DNA of 64,000 nt from Synchiropus splendidus (Eukaryota; Chordata; Actinopteri; Syngnathiformes; Callionymidae), in assembly GCF_027744825.2 (NCBI RefSeq), contig NC_071335.1, positions 10,703,001 through 10,767,000 of the forward strand, given 5' to 3'. The notes under the pieces are model-generated. The model was not told the DNA's origin. It saw only the letters and a program-made list of their open reading frames with translations, and did no database searches. A program made the position numbers and the translations under genes. Below, one piece after another: positions 37,501-49,849 of this stretch (within the stretch, counting starts at the first letter, position 1; the number at the start of each line of letters is the position of its first letter).

Positions 37501-38821
37501 AGTGAGACACAGAATACTGACATATATTTTCCCTAAAATTGTAATAAACATCAATGATGTGTGCGCGTGTGCTCAGAATAGAATAAAGTAGAACGAAAAC
37601 AAAAAATGAATTATTTAACTTGAAGTGTTTGCTCCAGAAATAAACGATGATGTTTGTCGATTGGGCATCGTGCTATAATTATTCATTGTTCACTTTGAAC
37701 TTGCAATATCTATTTTAGTCAGCAGATGGGAGTGTTGCAAAGTCTTCACACACGTGCCGTCACAGACGGCAGATATTCGTTAGGAGAGGCTTCTCTACGA
37801 TCAAATGAAGCGCTTTTGTCTCAAAAGAAGACATATAAGACAGTTATAACACAGCGCTCCTTTGTAGACTCAAATAGCAAACAATCTAATTCATGTTTTT
37901 GTTGTTGTCTCTCTCAGTGAATGCATAGTGGGGCTCTATTCTGTATGATCTATTCTGTATGAACCAGTTACCCAAAGAAAAAGTGAAAAGCTCTAAATGT
38001 CAAGCCAAACTATGTGAGGCAGTGTGTGTGATTCGATTCTGAGGAGACCTTCCAGAGTTGCAGTACAGACACAGGTGAGAGTAAATCCAGCAGGCTTGTA
38101 GAGGCTTGACAAGGAACGTCACCGGAAGCTATAATATGCAAGTAGAATGTAAATGCAGCCACAACTTCTCACAAAAGACATGCGTAAGAGGCGAAAAAAA
38201 AGGATCCGCACTTGTGCTCCTCCTACTTCCCCATGCATGTTCCAACTTTCCTGACACTTCCCAGAAGTTGTTAGAGACTTTCTCCCTCCTGCACTTCCTG
38301 TATTTCAACAATCTGGGGTGGCCTCACCTAAACGCTGCGGTCACATGGATGCTACTGTAGACTGCTGAGTAGTTCCAGTTTCTCACATTACTGCTCCAGC
38401 ATAAAAAAAACCCAGCAGCAAGATTGTGAGCAGGCCATGATTCACTCCTGACTTTCCCAGCGCCTGGTTTCCACCTCCTCGCTGTTGAGTGTCTGTTATC
38501 TACGCCTTACCTGAGCAGCAGGCCAGAGTATCGCTGAAACTTGACGCTGCGGTGTCATGTTTTCAGAGCCCCTTCCTTGTGTCAAAACTGTTTTCTCTTT
38601 TGATTTTACACTTCACGTTGTTGTCAGTGCCAAATACTGCCTGTGATAGAAGACTCCTTACTATCATATGAATCTGAATGAACTGTACATTTATAAAAGT
38701 CAAAGGAGAAAGCTCCTACAAAGACTGGGTGACCAGATTTACAATTGAAACTAAGTTTGCTCTCAATTGGAACAACTTCTAGATTTAGATGTATCACAAT
38801 ATCTGAGCTTGATCAGAATGA
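37501..38821. other. intergenic sequence between the fbxo10 promoter and the fbxo10-exon relic
   Basis: AT-rich. I recognise no gene or clear mobile element. Confidence 0.45.
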
Positions 38822-39430
38822 CGCAACAAACCTCAGAGCTTCTGGGTCCCGGTCCAGCCACTGCTGAAGTGTGAGGAGTTCCAGTGTCACAGGTGGAGCC
38901 ACGAGATTCAAGTGAGTGGCATTGGTCATGCTGGTCACCCCCTATTTCATAATTCAGGGTGAACAACTTTGTTATTTTCTCTCCATCGCTGCATCATCAC
39001 TGCCCCTCATTCCTCATTGGCATTGTCAATTCAAGTCTGCTATCATCATGTTTATCAGCATGAACTCTGAGGTCTGTAGCCAGTGTAATAGACACTTTGT
39101 TTACAGACAAATCACATGGGAAATTCCTGCTAGTGTGGCTAAATATTTACAAGCTGGGTTTCTTTCCAAGACCAGAGACCCGTCCACTCTGACCGAGGCT
39201 TCCAGAGAAGAGGCTCTATAAACTGAGCACACCAAGGAAACAGGGACGCTCTGGCTCTCTCACTTGCAGTTGTGCTGTTTTGAAGCTGGATGTTTCTCCA
39301 TGATCAGGAGCATCAACTTGCAATTCAAACCTGTTTCTTTTAACTCTTGAACGTTGCCATGATGCTAGAGTAGGATAAACAACCTCCACTGAGTCTTTTG
39401 ATTACTCCACAAGGAAATCTATATAATAAC
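38822..39430 (-). pseudogene. degenerate duplicate of fbxo10 coding exon 2 with flanking intron
   Basis: The segment aligns by eye with 35500-36240. Shared blocks include AACAAACC.CAGAGCTTCTGG, GAGGAGTTCCAGTGTCACAG, TTTCATAATTCAG, TTTACAGACAAATCACATGG and CAAATATTTACAAG-like text. The likeness continues past the exon edge into the parent intron (ATTACTCCACAA...AAATCTAT). Minus-strand translation recovers LERNPACKYLATL, equivalent to the parent SERNWACKYLAAL, then breaks through a one-base deletion. The Glu-rich part of the parent exon is missing. It lies about 1.9 kb upstream of the fbxo10 start exon in the same orientation. Confidence 0.85.
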
Positions 39431-42400
39431 ACAATTCCGCAGCTTTAAATCAACTTTGGCAAGTTACAATATTAATCGGACCGTTAAAATTAAATCTACA
39501 CCTGATTTTCATGGAATTTTTAAATCTCAATTCAAAAGGATCAAGTGACAAATTGAACATCTGTTTATATTAATTCCTTAAATGAAAATAAAAGTGTTTG
39601 TGAGGAGGGAAAAACTTAAATTGTTCTTAAATATAGTGTTGAAATTGAAAATGTGTTGTATGTCTCTTTTACAAATGTTTATATAATCTAAAATAAAGAT
39701 GTTATTGGTTCAATCTGTTTTTTTGGCTGTTTTGAGTGGATTTACACAGTGCGTGTCAAAATGACCCACAACATAATCAATGTAATTTTTTTTCAACATA
39801 ATACAAGGGTTAAATTGTGTTCCTTTGAATGGACAGCAGTATATACACTATAGTACATAGCCTTGTTGTCTGTACAAGTTCCATTTTATACAGCTGTTCA
39901 TGCTGCATAAAAGGCACCCACTGCCTTTAAGCAGCCTAAACAACAACATAAACAAGACAAATGTAGGATGTTACATCAAAGGAATCAAATTTCTATGATG
40001 TAAAAATGATGATTAGATTTGGTAGTAATTCTTTTAATGACAAGAATGTATTTATCATGTAAAAAAATACCCAACGTCGGTGATATTTAAGTCTGAATTT
40101 ATGTGTGTGTATCACAGTATTGGAGCTTGATCAGGAGCCTCAGGAGAAGACACAACCGCACACACAGATACAGCTGCTCTCATGAGACCTACACAAGAGA
40201 CGTTGGTTCAGTATTGACAAATGTTTCGGAGCTGGTGGGAGGCCACTGCTCAGACCCAGCACCACATTCATAATTTCTCTATGATTACACATATCACACA
40301 TGATTCTACAGAAAAAGTGCTTTCCATTACTTTCCAAAGTGCAACAGGGATTTTTTGAGGAACGTCAGCCATGAAAGCTTTCATAATACTTCCTTGATGG
40401 GCTTGTGAAACAGCCTGGCCTGTTTCCTCCATTCCATGTGTGATTCTGGTGAAAAAAAAAAAAAAAAAAAAAAAGAAGATGAGCCAATACTCAATTCAGC
40501 AAAAACAGCTTTAAATGACGCACTTTTATGAAATGACTTCAGTTTCACAGTCGTCTACAAAAGACTGCTTCTTCTCAGCAGGTTCGGAAAGTGTTATATA
40601 ACCTCAAATGAATCAACCTACCGACACCAGTTTCACCTGTCCAACAGTGGCTGTCATCAAATACAGTCATTTGAGGAATGATGAACAATGATTGTGTCAA
40701 AACCACAATATGAACCCACTATTTCTTCATACTTCCTGTTCCTGTGGTGAGCGAAGGTGACGTGCTGCGCGTGTCCCGGGGCATGTGCGGACACGCTGGC
40801 GTTGTGTGTCAGACTCCAGTCATTTGAAAGTTTTTGGCACGTCACCCAACAGTCCCTTTAGTATGCACAAGTGATGAGCAATAACTTTAGACAATGTACT
40901 ACCTCACTTTGACAGATCATGGATGTTTTATTGATTATTTAGCACAACTCTCTTTGGCATGTAGCATGCATGTATGTGTTTTTCAGATATAGTTTCTTGT
41001 TACCAATACCAACCTTGATGTTGGACTCTTAGGTGCGAGCCAATTGTGAGTCCTGCCTTATATTACACAGTCTGAGTAAATAGTTATTTTTTTTCACTTG
41101 GAAACCATTGGAAGTCCAAGTTATGAATCTGCCTCATATATGCGCAAAACTGAGCTTTCCTCCGGAAGTCACATGTTCAGCTAAAATCCATGTGAGCTCG
41201 CAACAACTGCCGCAACATAGCACGCTTCCTTATTCCATTTTTCGTCTATAGAAAGGATGGAGAACTAAAAGTTCACAGTACACTATATTATTGATGTTGA
41301 CTGGTGACTATAAATTGTGAGGGCATCTGTGTGGGATTATAAAGACAATATGTTGTCCAAGACGGCCTCCAGACAAATGTTCTATGGCATATATTGTCTA
41401 TTCAAAAATATCCAAAATCATATATTATTATTATGAAATAACAAAGTTACAAAATAATTACTTGAATAAATAAAAGAAAGAAATAGCATCTGGAGCACGA
41501 ATGCAGGCAGAAGTCTATGAGGATGCTGAGCACATATGTCTGTTTTTTTTTCCTTAAATTCAAGTGACTAAATGTATTGTAATGTAAATGTACGTATTGT
41601 ACCTCTGTATAAATGGATGACCTTTCAGATTCAGCTCACAGATTCCGCTCCTATGTGTTCATCAGATCATGCAACCGTAACACAACCTATCATCTACTGT
41701 TGTACAATATCTTGCTAAACTCACGGTGAGTAATGTGAGAATGAACGTGTGGATTTAAGAAGGTGAAAGTTTAGGTGCCGTTCAGAGGTGCCCCTGAGCA
41801 ATTACCCGAACACCGTTTGGGTCACCACGCAGTCACATCCGATCATCTGGAACTCTCTCTTGTCACAGGGCCATCAGGCAGTCGTACCCTTGTGTGAGAT
41901 GCTCTGGTGTGTGTGGCTCATGTGTGAAATGAACTTGCTCAACAGTGGAATTGTACAGAGAAGGGCTGCAGGAGTGGATTAAGTTCAAAAGCTCATTAAT
42001 CCACATGAACTACCACTGCTTCAAATCAGTTTTTTGGATCAACTCTAATAGAAAAGGAAGCAACCAAAGACGGTGTTTGCTCCGGGGTTACAGCCTGTGG
42101 TGACTGTAGCATTGAATGGATTACAGTAGACACGTACGGACCAGTTCTCTTCCTTCTAAGTGCCAAGTGTAAATACTTTTCTCACCATACTAAAGATGTT
42201 ATTGACGTCTCAGTGTCAACATTGCTCTTGCTAGTTCACGTTTGCTAGTTTTTTTCAACAAACATGATACAACAAAGGTACTGTATTGTTTAAGCCCCTA
42301 TCACTCCCAACTCGTTTTTCATGATCAACACCCACTCAGTGCATTTCCTGAGAACTTTCTTTCAACACATTTCAATTCCTGTTGTTAGAACGTTTCTAGA

Positions 42401-42853
42401 CTTGCAGTTTATTTATTATTTAATTGTTTAATTACACATCATGATGAAAAAAAATACCTCTTGGGCATTGACTGGGCTTCAGGGGCTCCGGGTGTGATGG
42501 GCTGATACATAATTTAAGTAACTTGCCACGATGCATCCTTCATTTCTATTGCTGAGTCCTGGTTCAGAACAACTTAACATTTAGAAAATGTTAAATACAG
42601 TGTGGTTCTACATAACCAACTTCTACTTTGCAAAGTGGATCGCTCAACCCCGTGCATTCTACGAATAAACCGTCCAGTCAGTCACGTCATCACCAAGCGC
42701 GTGGATTACTTTTTCCCTGAAGAGGAAGGGAATGTATAAACATTGAAGCGGTGCACAGTAAAGGAGAAGAGGGATCAAGAAAAAGGGAACTGCTGCCACA
42801 ATCGTGGAGCCAGATTGCCTGATACATCTGGTTTGTTGTAAACTGTCAAAATG
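39431..42853. other. gene-poor intergenic region
   Basis: AT-rich sequence with a run of about 24 A's at 40450-40473. No convincing coding exon was found, and the open frames have no family resemblance. Confidence 0.45.
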
Positions 42854-42895
42854 CAGTGGCGCCTCCAGAATTTTTTCATAGGGGAAGCATGAATA
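42854..42895 (+). repeat. possible DNA-transposon terminus
   Basis: CAGTGGCGCCTCCAGAATTT followed by CATAGGGG resembles the CAGTGGCG end of a hAT-type element common in fish. The partner end was not found. Confidence 0.35.
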
Positions 42896-43042
42896 TATAT
42901 ATGTGAGTTTTAAAACAAATTACACTCTTCCCAGTTTCAGCAAAACATAACAATAATTAATCATTAATTACCAATTTGAAAGCACTAACCTTTGCCCAAT
43001 AATGTTTTAGGGACGGCCATTGAAGTCGACAACCTCCTCTGT

Positions 43043-43124
43043 GGGTAATTTCCCACTCTGGGGCAGGCAGTCCAAACTTGCGCAACCTCTCAGAGGGAGT
43101 GACTCATTTTGAGGGAATATAAGG
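43043..43124 (+). promoter_or_regulatory. cxcl8 copy 1 promoter: kappaB, C/EBP, AP-1 and TATA sites
   Basis: In order: GGGTAATTTCCC (43043-43054, NF-kappaB-like), TTGCGCAAC (43078-43086, C/EBP), TGACTCA (43100-43106, AP-1) and ATATAAGG (43117-43124, TATA). The same array precedes copy 2. Human CXCL8 is known to be driven by NF-kappaB, C/EBP and AP-1 near a TATA box. Confidence 0.8.
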
Positions 43125-43241
43125 AAAAGAGTTGTGGTGCTGTGCATCAGACTCAGACAGCGGAGTGAAGTGGAACAAGAACAGCAGAGCGATAACAGCA
43201 AAATTTAAGCATCGCAGCTGAACTGACGTCTAGAAGACACA

Positions 43242-43795
43242 ATGATGAGCAGCAGGATCCTCGCAACAAGTGCCCTTGTCCTTCTTGCATTCCTCACTAT
43301 CAGCGAAGGTAAGCTCACATTTACCCTGACTTGTAATTCAGAATTAGTCCTCTGTGCAGAGCACATTCACTTAATGGATATGAATCTGTGACTGTCAGGA
43401 ATGACTCTACGGAGTTTGGGAGTGGAGCTGCACTGTCGCTGCATCCAGACAGAGAGCAAACCTATCGGCCGCCACATTGAGAAGGTTGAGCTGATCCCTG
43501 CCAACTCTCACTGCGAAGACACTGAGATCATGTGAGGACATCAGACTCATGGAAGTGCAGCGGAGACTCAAACCAGCATCTAACTGTTTCCTTTGCTTGG
43601 TGTCACAGTGCTACGCTGAAGAAGAGTGGAGAGGAAGTCTGCCTGGACCCCGAAGCTCCCTGGGTGAAGAGAGTCATTAAAAGAATCCTTGAGAGGTAAG
43701 TTGAAATAAAAATGGAGCTCATAAAAGGCCACATACTAAGGAAATATTACATTTCTAATGTCCATATATTTTCTTTCCACAGCAGAAGACGCTGA
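43242..43795 (+). CDS. cxcl8: CXCL8 (interleukin-8)-like chemokine, copy 1
   Basis: Four exons: 43242-43308, 43399-43531, 43609-43695 and 43783-43795 (TGA), in phase, 99 residues. The start could be either of two adjacent ATGs. A signal peptide (MMSSRILATSALVLLAFLTI) is followed by the mature chemokine with the CXC pair in VELHCRCIQTES, further cysteines in NSHCEDTEI and EEVCLDPEAPW, and a basic C-terminal helix ending SRRR. The four-exon layout is that of CXCL8. It is secreted and attracts neutrophils through CXCR1/2-type receptors. The position of the mammalian ELR motif reads Glu-Leu-His, as in many fish lineage-1 CXCL8 proteins. The 3' UTR has ATTTA repeats (about 43920-43990), typical of unstable cytokine mRNAs, and AATAAA at 44007. 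Confidence 0.92.
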
Positions 43796-44012
43796 GTGTT
43801 TCCAGATAACGGAGAAAATACCAACAAGTATTTATACTGAGAAAGACAATGCACTTTAATTTATAAAACATCGATTGCTTGTTATGGTCAACACTGGAAT
43901 TTTCCATTGCTTGAGTTTCCCTCTGTTGTGACAAATGTTGTTGAACATATTTATTGATGTATTTATGAATATTTATATGTGTTATTTTATAACCTGAAAA
44001 ACAATGAATAAA

Positions 44013-44879
44013 AAGCCAGTTATTTTTTATCTCTTTTGTCATTTGTTTTGCTCCTTCACTGTCATATTATTTTCTATTACACACTCCTTTTTGAAGGTAC
44101 AATATTCAAAGCTGAATACTTCTTTGAAACAAAAACTTTGCAAGTTAACTAGGAATCTTTAACACAGAGATCCACGCTTCCCTCACCCCACCTTCACTCT
44201 GGAGACGTGCCATGTTAGGAGCATTGCACCGGTGAAGTGTCTTTGTAGGCATCCTGATAAGACCCGAGAGCCTCCACGACTGGATCCTCTATGAGGCCGG
44301 TTCCAGTTCCCGAACACAATTCTGAACCGGACGGCGTGTTCAGGGACTATAACTGGCTTGAAGTCTGAAAAGTAGGTTTTGTGGCTGGAAATTTGGTTCA
44401 GGATCACGAACCATGAGGTTCCCTATTCATGCTGTGCCAGACGTAGCCGACGTACTCGTCCTGCCCCATCATCATCAAAAGTCATTGCATGCTTGACTAT
44501 AGGGACAAAACCAATAGTCTGAGTAGAGCAACAAACATCTTCAGAATACAGAGTTGCCAATGTGTCAGACTTCATGTGGGTGGTACAGTAGATCCATTTA
44601 CAGGGAGAGGAAAGTACATGATATATTTTCTTAGGACCTTTATTATTGTCAAAAAACACTGCAAATGTACGTTGATATTTCAAAACTGGCTCACGGTGAA
44701 ATTTGTTCATTTTAATTTAAAACAAATGCATAAAAGACGTCGCCGGGAAGATGCCAACCCTGAGATATACTACAGAAGTGTAGCATTCCTGCAGAATATT
44801 GGAGTGACTTGTCATTATGAGTGTTGTGTTCACTTCCACCTGAGTGACACTTTTTAAAGCCCTCCCACTTTGGTAAAAC
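44013..44879. other. intergenic sequence between cxcl8 copy 1 and the LINE fragment
   Basis: AT-rich. No recognisable gene. Confidence 0.4.
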
Positions 44880-45680
44880 AGTCCTAACGCGGCTGGTTCG
44901 AGAGAAAGCACAGAGGTTCTGAGAGTCGGCTGGTGCAGCCATAACAACCTGGAGCTCAACGTCCAGAAGACAGTGGAGATGGTCACAGACTTCAGGAGAG
45001 TAACAGTTTTTCTGTCCCCTCTCATGTTGGCTGATTTACCTATTCCTATTGTAGACTCCTTCTGCTTCCTAGGAAGCACCATCACTGAGGACCTCAAATG
45101 GGAGCCAACCATCAGGTCCCTCATCAGGAAGGCCCAGCAAAGAATGTTCTTCCTGAGGCAGCTACGAAAACTACGACTGCCGATGAAGTTACTGGTGGAG
45201 TTCTACATGGCCATCATCCAGTCCATCCTCACCTCTGCTATCACGGCTCGTACAACAGCGCCACCTCCAGGGACAAGAGCAGACTGCAGCGCATCGTACG
45301 TTCTGCTGAGAAGGTGATCGGTTGCAACTGCCACCTCTTTAGGACCTGTATGCCTCTAGGACCCAGAGACGTGCAGGTCGGATCAGAGCCGACACTTCTC
45401 ATCCTGGTCATGGACTGTTTGTTCCTCTTCCCTCTGGCAGGAGGCTACGGTCAATCCAGACCAGAACCTCCCGTCACAGGAACAGCTTCTTCCCCTCGGC
45501 CGTCAGACTGTTGAATTCGTGAACAGCCCTGTTGTTATTTTATTTACTTATTTTATTTTTATTTTATTTATTTATTTATTTTTTGTGAGCACTTTATTCC
45601 AAAACACTTTCCTAGTTGGTGGGCTCCCCACTGACCATGGCAATAAATTAAATTCTGATTCTGATTCTGATGTGAAAGGC
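44880..45680 (+). mobile_element. 5'-truncated LINE fragment with ATTCTG tail
   Basis: Translated pieces match the C-terminal part of a CR1/L2/Rex1-like reverse transcriptase: NNLELNVQKTVEMVTDFRR, DSFCFLGSTITEDLKWEP, RKAQQRMFFLRQLRKLRLP and LVEFYMAIIQSILTSAIT. A second frame gives PVTGTASSPRPSDC near the 3' end. Frames shift, so the copy is inactive. The 3' end carries a short (ATTCTG)n-like tail at about 45654-45671, as non-LTR elements do. It sits between the two cxcl8 copies. Confidence 0.82.
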
Positions 45681-47075
45681 CTGAATGCGGATCTTGTCTG
45701 AGCCTCTCCAGGATGACCACTTTAATGATATGATCTCAACATAAGAGGTGAAACACTTGCTTGTTAGCATGGGTCACAGATGGAAACTTGTGAAAGATGA
45801 ATGCGGTATTACTCTGATCTTCCTCACTGTCAAGTAAGAAGAGCTTTATTTACTTTAAAAAAGCATCCTCATCATACGCTTCACAAGCCATTTTGTCTGT
45901 GACTTAATCCCCAAAAAGGCTGTCAAATGTTGTAAATCTTAATTTCTTAAAATGCCTAGTTGGATGATATTCATATGGAGCCAGATCACAACAGAGACGC
46001 TTGGTGGTTAGTACCTCAATACCATCCACGACTTCAGTGAAGAGATAAGAGTCCATGATTAGAATAGAGGTCGGAGGAATAGGAAGCGGATGAGCAGGAG
46101 GAAAAGGGGGCAGAATGAGGAGCAGGGTCAGAGAACAAGAGAAAAGTAGATGAACCCGAGATTTGTGCGGCTGAATGGCGGATGGTGTCACGCAGTTACA
46201 CAACTTAAAACCCATTAAATAGAAGCCTCAGTTCTCTTCATCAGACCTTATCAAGGTGAAGGTCTGGCACACTAGAATTCAGAATATTAACGGTATAATG
46301 ACAGAGCGAGCGAGATGAGAAAGACTATAGTTCTGAGAAATGAGCAGTTCCATCAGCGTTTATATGCATTTCCTGTTTGAATCCAATGTGTAGCAATAAT
46401 CAAGCATGACACGTCTTACTTCATTTTTGCTCATTTCCTGTGTTGTTTTGATTGCATCTTCCTGTCTTTGTCCTCTGGTACCTGCCCCACCTTATGTCTT
46501 TCACAGTCTGGTTTGTCATCTCCAGTGTTTTTACCTGCCAGGTCATCCTTTACCCCACCATGCCGTGCTCTGACAGGCTCCCCCATGTGACCAGTGAGAG
46601 TCGTAGAACTGCTCTCAATGACTCGTACCCAAAGATGTCTTGGAAATTGATGTTATGTCACAGTCGACTTTTTTCCAATAGAGTGTATCGATCGTGATCT
46701 TGAGCTGTTGCCTTATGGTAGAGATAGGGAGAGGGTCAGGTGATTTACAATATAACCATCATAATTTCTTTCAAATAATTTTGTCGTATTATGAAATCTT
46801 GAACCACATCTGCTTGAAACCACATTTACTCGTAACTATCTCAGCTTGGTTGTGTTCATATATGAAGATGTGCGCGTCTTTTACATACTCAACATTTTTG
46901 GATTTTGCACAATCAAGCATTCTCTAAATTCTCAGATGCAGATGAATAAATATCAATGAATCATTCATCCCTTGCTAATCTTGAGTCACCACCCTTTTGC
47001 GCCGCTCATAAAAACTTTGATAAATATTTGAACCACTTGAGAATTTACAGCCTTTCAAATCGACAATCCCCTGCA
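45681..47075. other. intergenic sequence before cxcl8 copy 2
   Basis: AT-rich. A 103-codon minus-strand open frame (45904-46215) has no recognisable domain. No gene is called. Confidence 0.4.
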
Positions 47076-47157
47076 GGGGTAATTTCCCACTCAGGGGCCG
47101 ACAATCCAAACTTGCGCAACTTCTCAGAGGGAGTGACTCATGTTGAGGAGATATAAG
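47076..47157 (+). promoter_or_regulatory. cxcl8 copy 2 promoter: kappaB, C/EBP, AP-1 and TATA sites
   Basis: GGGGTAATTTCCC (47076-47088), TTGCGCAAC (47112-47120), TGACTCA (47134-47140) and ATATAAGG (47151-47158) occur in the same order and near-equal spacing as at copy 1. The text between sites is also largely shared. Confidence 0.8.
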
Positions 47158-47282
47158 GCGAGCACAAGATTCGAGCAGCAGAGGCAAGCAGCTGGAACTA
47201 GAAGAGCTGACGACACAACTGGAGCGTCGCGACCTGAGAACTTTCTGAAGCACTTTTGAATTGCTTGAATTTAAACAACACC

Positions 47283-47831
47283 ATGGTGAGCAGCAGGAAC
47301 TTTGCTACAGCAGCCTTTGTTCTTCTGGCATTCCTCGTCGTCAGTGAAGGTGAGCGCACATTTACTCTCACTTCTCATGTGTTTGCGCAATGCCAAACAC
47401 ATTGGCTTCGTTGTTAACCAACCTCTGTGACTATCAGGAATGACTCTACGGAGTTTGGGAGTGGAACTGCACTGTCGCTGCATCCAGACGGAGAGCACAC
47501 CAATCGGGCGCCACATCGAGAAGGTTGAGCTGATCCCTGCCAACTCTCACTGTGAAGAAACTGAGATCATGTAAGGCCATAAGACTCTTTGGAGCGCAGC
47601 GGAGACTCAAACCAGCATCTAACTGTTTCCTTTGCTTGGTGTCACAGTGCTACGCTGAAGAAGAGTGGAGAGGAAGTCTGCCTGGACCCCGAAGCTCCCT
47701 GGGTGAAGAGAGTCATAAACAAAATCCTTGAGAGGTAAGTTTAGATAAACTTGAGATTGAATTCTCAGAACATCAATTGAAATATGTTTTCTAACATCCA
47801 CATCTCTTCTCCCAACAGCCGAAAACGCTGA
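47283..47831 (+). CDS. cxcl8: CXCL8 (interleukin-8)-like chemokine, copy 2
   Basis: Four exons: 47283-47349, 47438-47570, 47648-47734 and 47819-47831 (TGA), in phase, 99 residues. Exon lengths are identical to copy 1 (67, 133, 87, 13). The signal peptide (MVSSRNFATAAFVLLAFLVV) differs more than the mature part, which is nearly the same as copy 1. Differences include ESTPIGRHIE for ESKPIGRHIE, CEETEI for CEDTEI, VINKILESRKR for VIKRILESRRR. The intron before exon 3 is almost base-for-base the same in both copies. ELH again precedes the CXC pair. ATTTA repeats and AATAAA (48045) occur downstream. It is a tandem duplicate in the same orientation about 4 kb from copy 1. Confidence 0.92.
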
Positions 47832-48050
47832 ACAAAGTAAAGAGCTGCAGCGATTGCACAAACTTGAAAAAGTATTTTGAAGAGATATTTATATATATTT
47901 ATAAAGCAGCTGATGGAATGCCAACAGTATTAACTCATGTTTTGTGACATGTTATTTATTTATGTTTTCTAACTTATGTTGAATATATTTATTGTTGTAC
48001 TTTTATAAAATTGTATATGCACTTGGTAATATTTGAAAGAAACCAATAAA

Positions 48051-49475
48051 TTAAGGAAATGAATTGAAACACTCTGGATGCATTTTCTTGACTGCGCCTT
48101 ATACAGATGAAACCCAGATGTAAATGTGGAAATCAATATGGAAAGTGTTTAAACCAGTAGTGGGGCTTGATTTAAAAAAAAAAAATCAGTAGTGGTTTTA
48201 TCAGATTAATCGCATGAAGTCACATCTTAATATCTGACTAATATCTGACTTCACATAAGCTCACACATGAGGGTAAACTTTTCTGCTTCCTTCCTTAAGT
48301 TTGTCCATCAATGTGAGCTCTTTCAGTCTGTAACATTATAGATCTTCTGCTGCTGGACATCAATGCACTGCAGCTGCAATTAGTGCACCTTAAAATGTCC
48401 CCAGAGAAAGATAGCTTACACGCAATTCATGATATGTGGATAGATTATTATTTTTGTAGTAATTCATTCATCCCTTGCGGTGGTAGTAACGTAGATGCTG
48501 AAGATTTCACCAAGGTGAAAGCCAGCTACAGTGATGACTGAATGAACAGACAACATGGTCCAAAACAAAACTTCATGAGCTACTGCAGGTAGCCACAAAT
48601 TAAACTGCGAAGAAGCATGTGACGTTCCTTTATAGAATGCTACTTTGACTCTTTGCTATGACTGGAGAGGAGCAGTCAAATGAATGCAAAAGAAATGGTA
48701 AATGGAGGATGAGATGCTGAGAATGAAGCGGAGAAGTCATGAAGAGTTACTTAAGGGGCAGCGCGCTTGCGTTTCTAAAGGTCAACAGGTGCCCCTAACA
48801 AGTGTCAACTATAGGTTCAAACATTTGCTGGTCACTGTTGGTGCGTCTTGTATTTTGAGGGGTTAGCCACCAATCAGCTTTGCTTTTCTCATCTAGAGGA
48901 GACGTGAAAGTGTGTAAACACTTCATTTACATCTATTTTGGGATCTTACCAAGGCGACAAAAGCTTTGGTACATCTTCACAGGTTACTATTTCACTGACT
49001 GTCTGTCCGCATCTATACACAAACATAGCTCCACTGACTCGCGTCTTATGTGCGACTCAGTCTGGTAAAACTAACTTTTTATCATTGTCTCTGATTAGTG
49101 CAAGTAATGCTTGCACATACTCATTTGTCCATTGAGGCGGAAAAAACAGCCTCATACGGGTATCTTACCTGAGATGAATCTTTAGGACAGGTCATTCTGG
49201 GGAGGCCATGCACTTGATGTGGCTCAAGATCTGCCAGGTAGGAAAAATTCAGTCTGCATCTAGCTCCTGCCCAATGTCTGTAGATTTTTTCACGGCACCA
49301 ATTGGCGTGAAGCGTGAATACTGGCTGAGATTTTATTCCAGTCCCAAGATATGCACTTCTGATTTCATGATTTAGGTATTTAGTTAGTCATGGCACAGCT
49401 ACACATCTATTCTTCCTACTGCTTCATTGTCTGCTCTAATACAGCATCAAAATGGGAGTCACATATCTACTGTAT

Positions 49476-49478
<3 letters not shown>
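48051..49478. other. intergenic sequence between cxcl8 copy 2 and the camk2 promoter
   Basis: AT-rich. No gene recognised. Confidence 0.4.
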
Positions 49479-49685
<207 letters not shown>

Positions 49686-49849
49686 TTTTTTTCACAGGGA
49701 CGATTCAATCTGCACTTAAATAAAACGACTTTAATGCATGTCATATTTTCGAGCAGCCCGTTCAACTCTGAGAGGACTGTTGCAAAAGGTTCCAAATCTG
49801 ACTTGACTTCAGACTGACCATTCCAGCAGCAGCGCAGCAGAGTGTATCA

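Noticed and set aside
38916..39221. Plus-strand 101-codon open frame
   Set aside because: It is antisense to the fbxo10 exon relic, and its likeness to the plus-strand frame at 35636-36007 is explained by the duplication.
40105..40135. Second possible piece of the duplicated fbxo10 region (GTATCACAGTATTGGAGCTT, like 38790-38812)
   Set aside because: The match is about 26 bases with three differences, too short to call without an alignment.
45904..46215. Minus-strand 103-codon open frame near the LINE fragment
   Set aside because: Hydrophobic stretch but no splice support or family resemblance.
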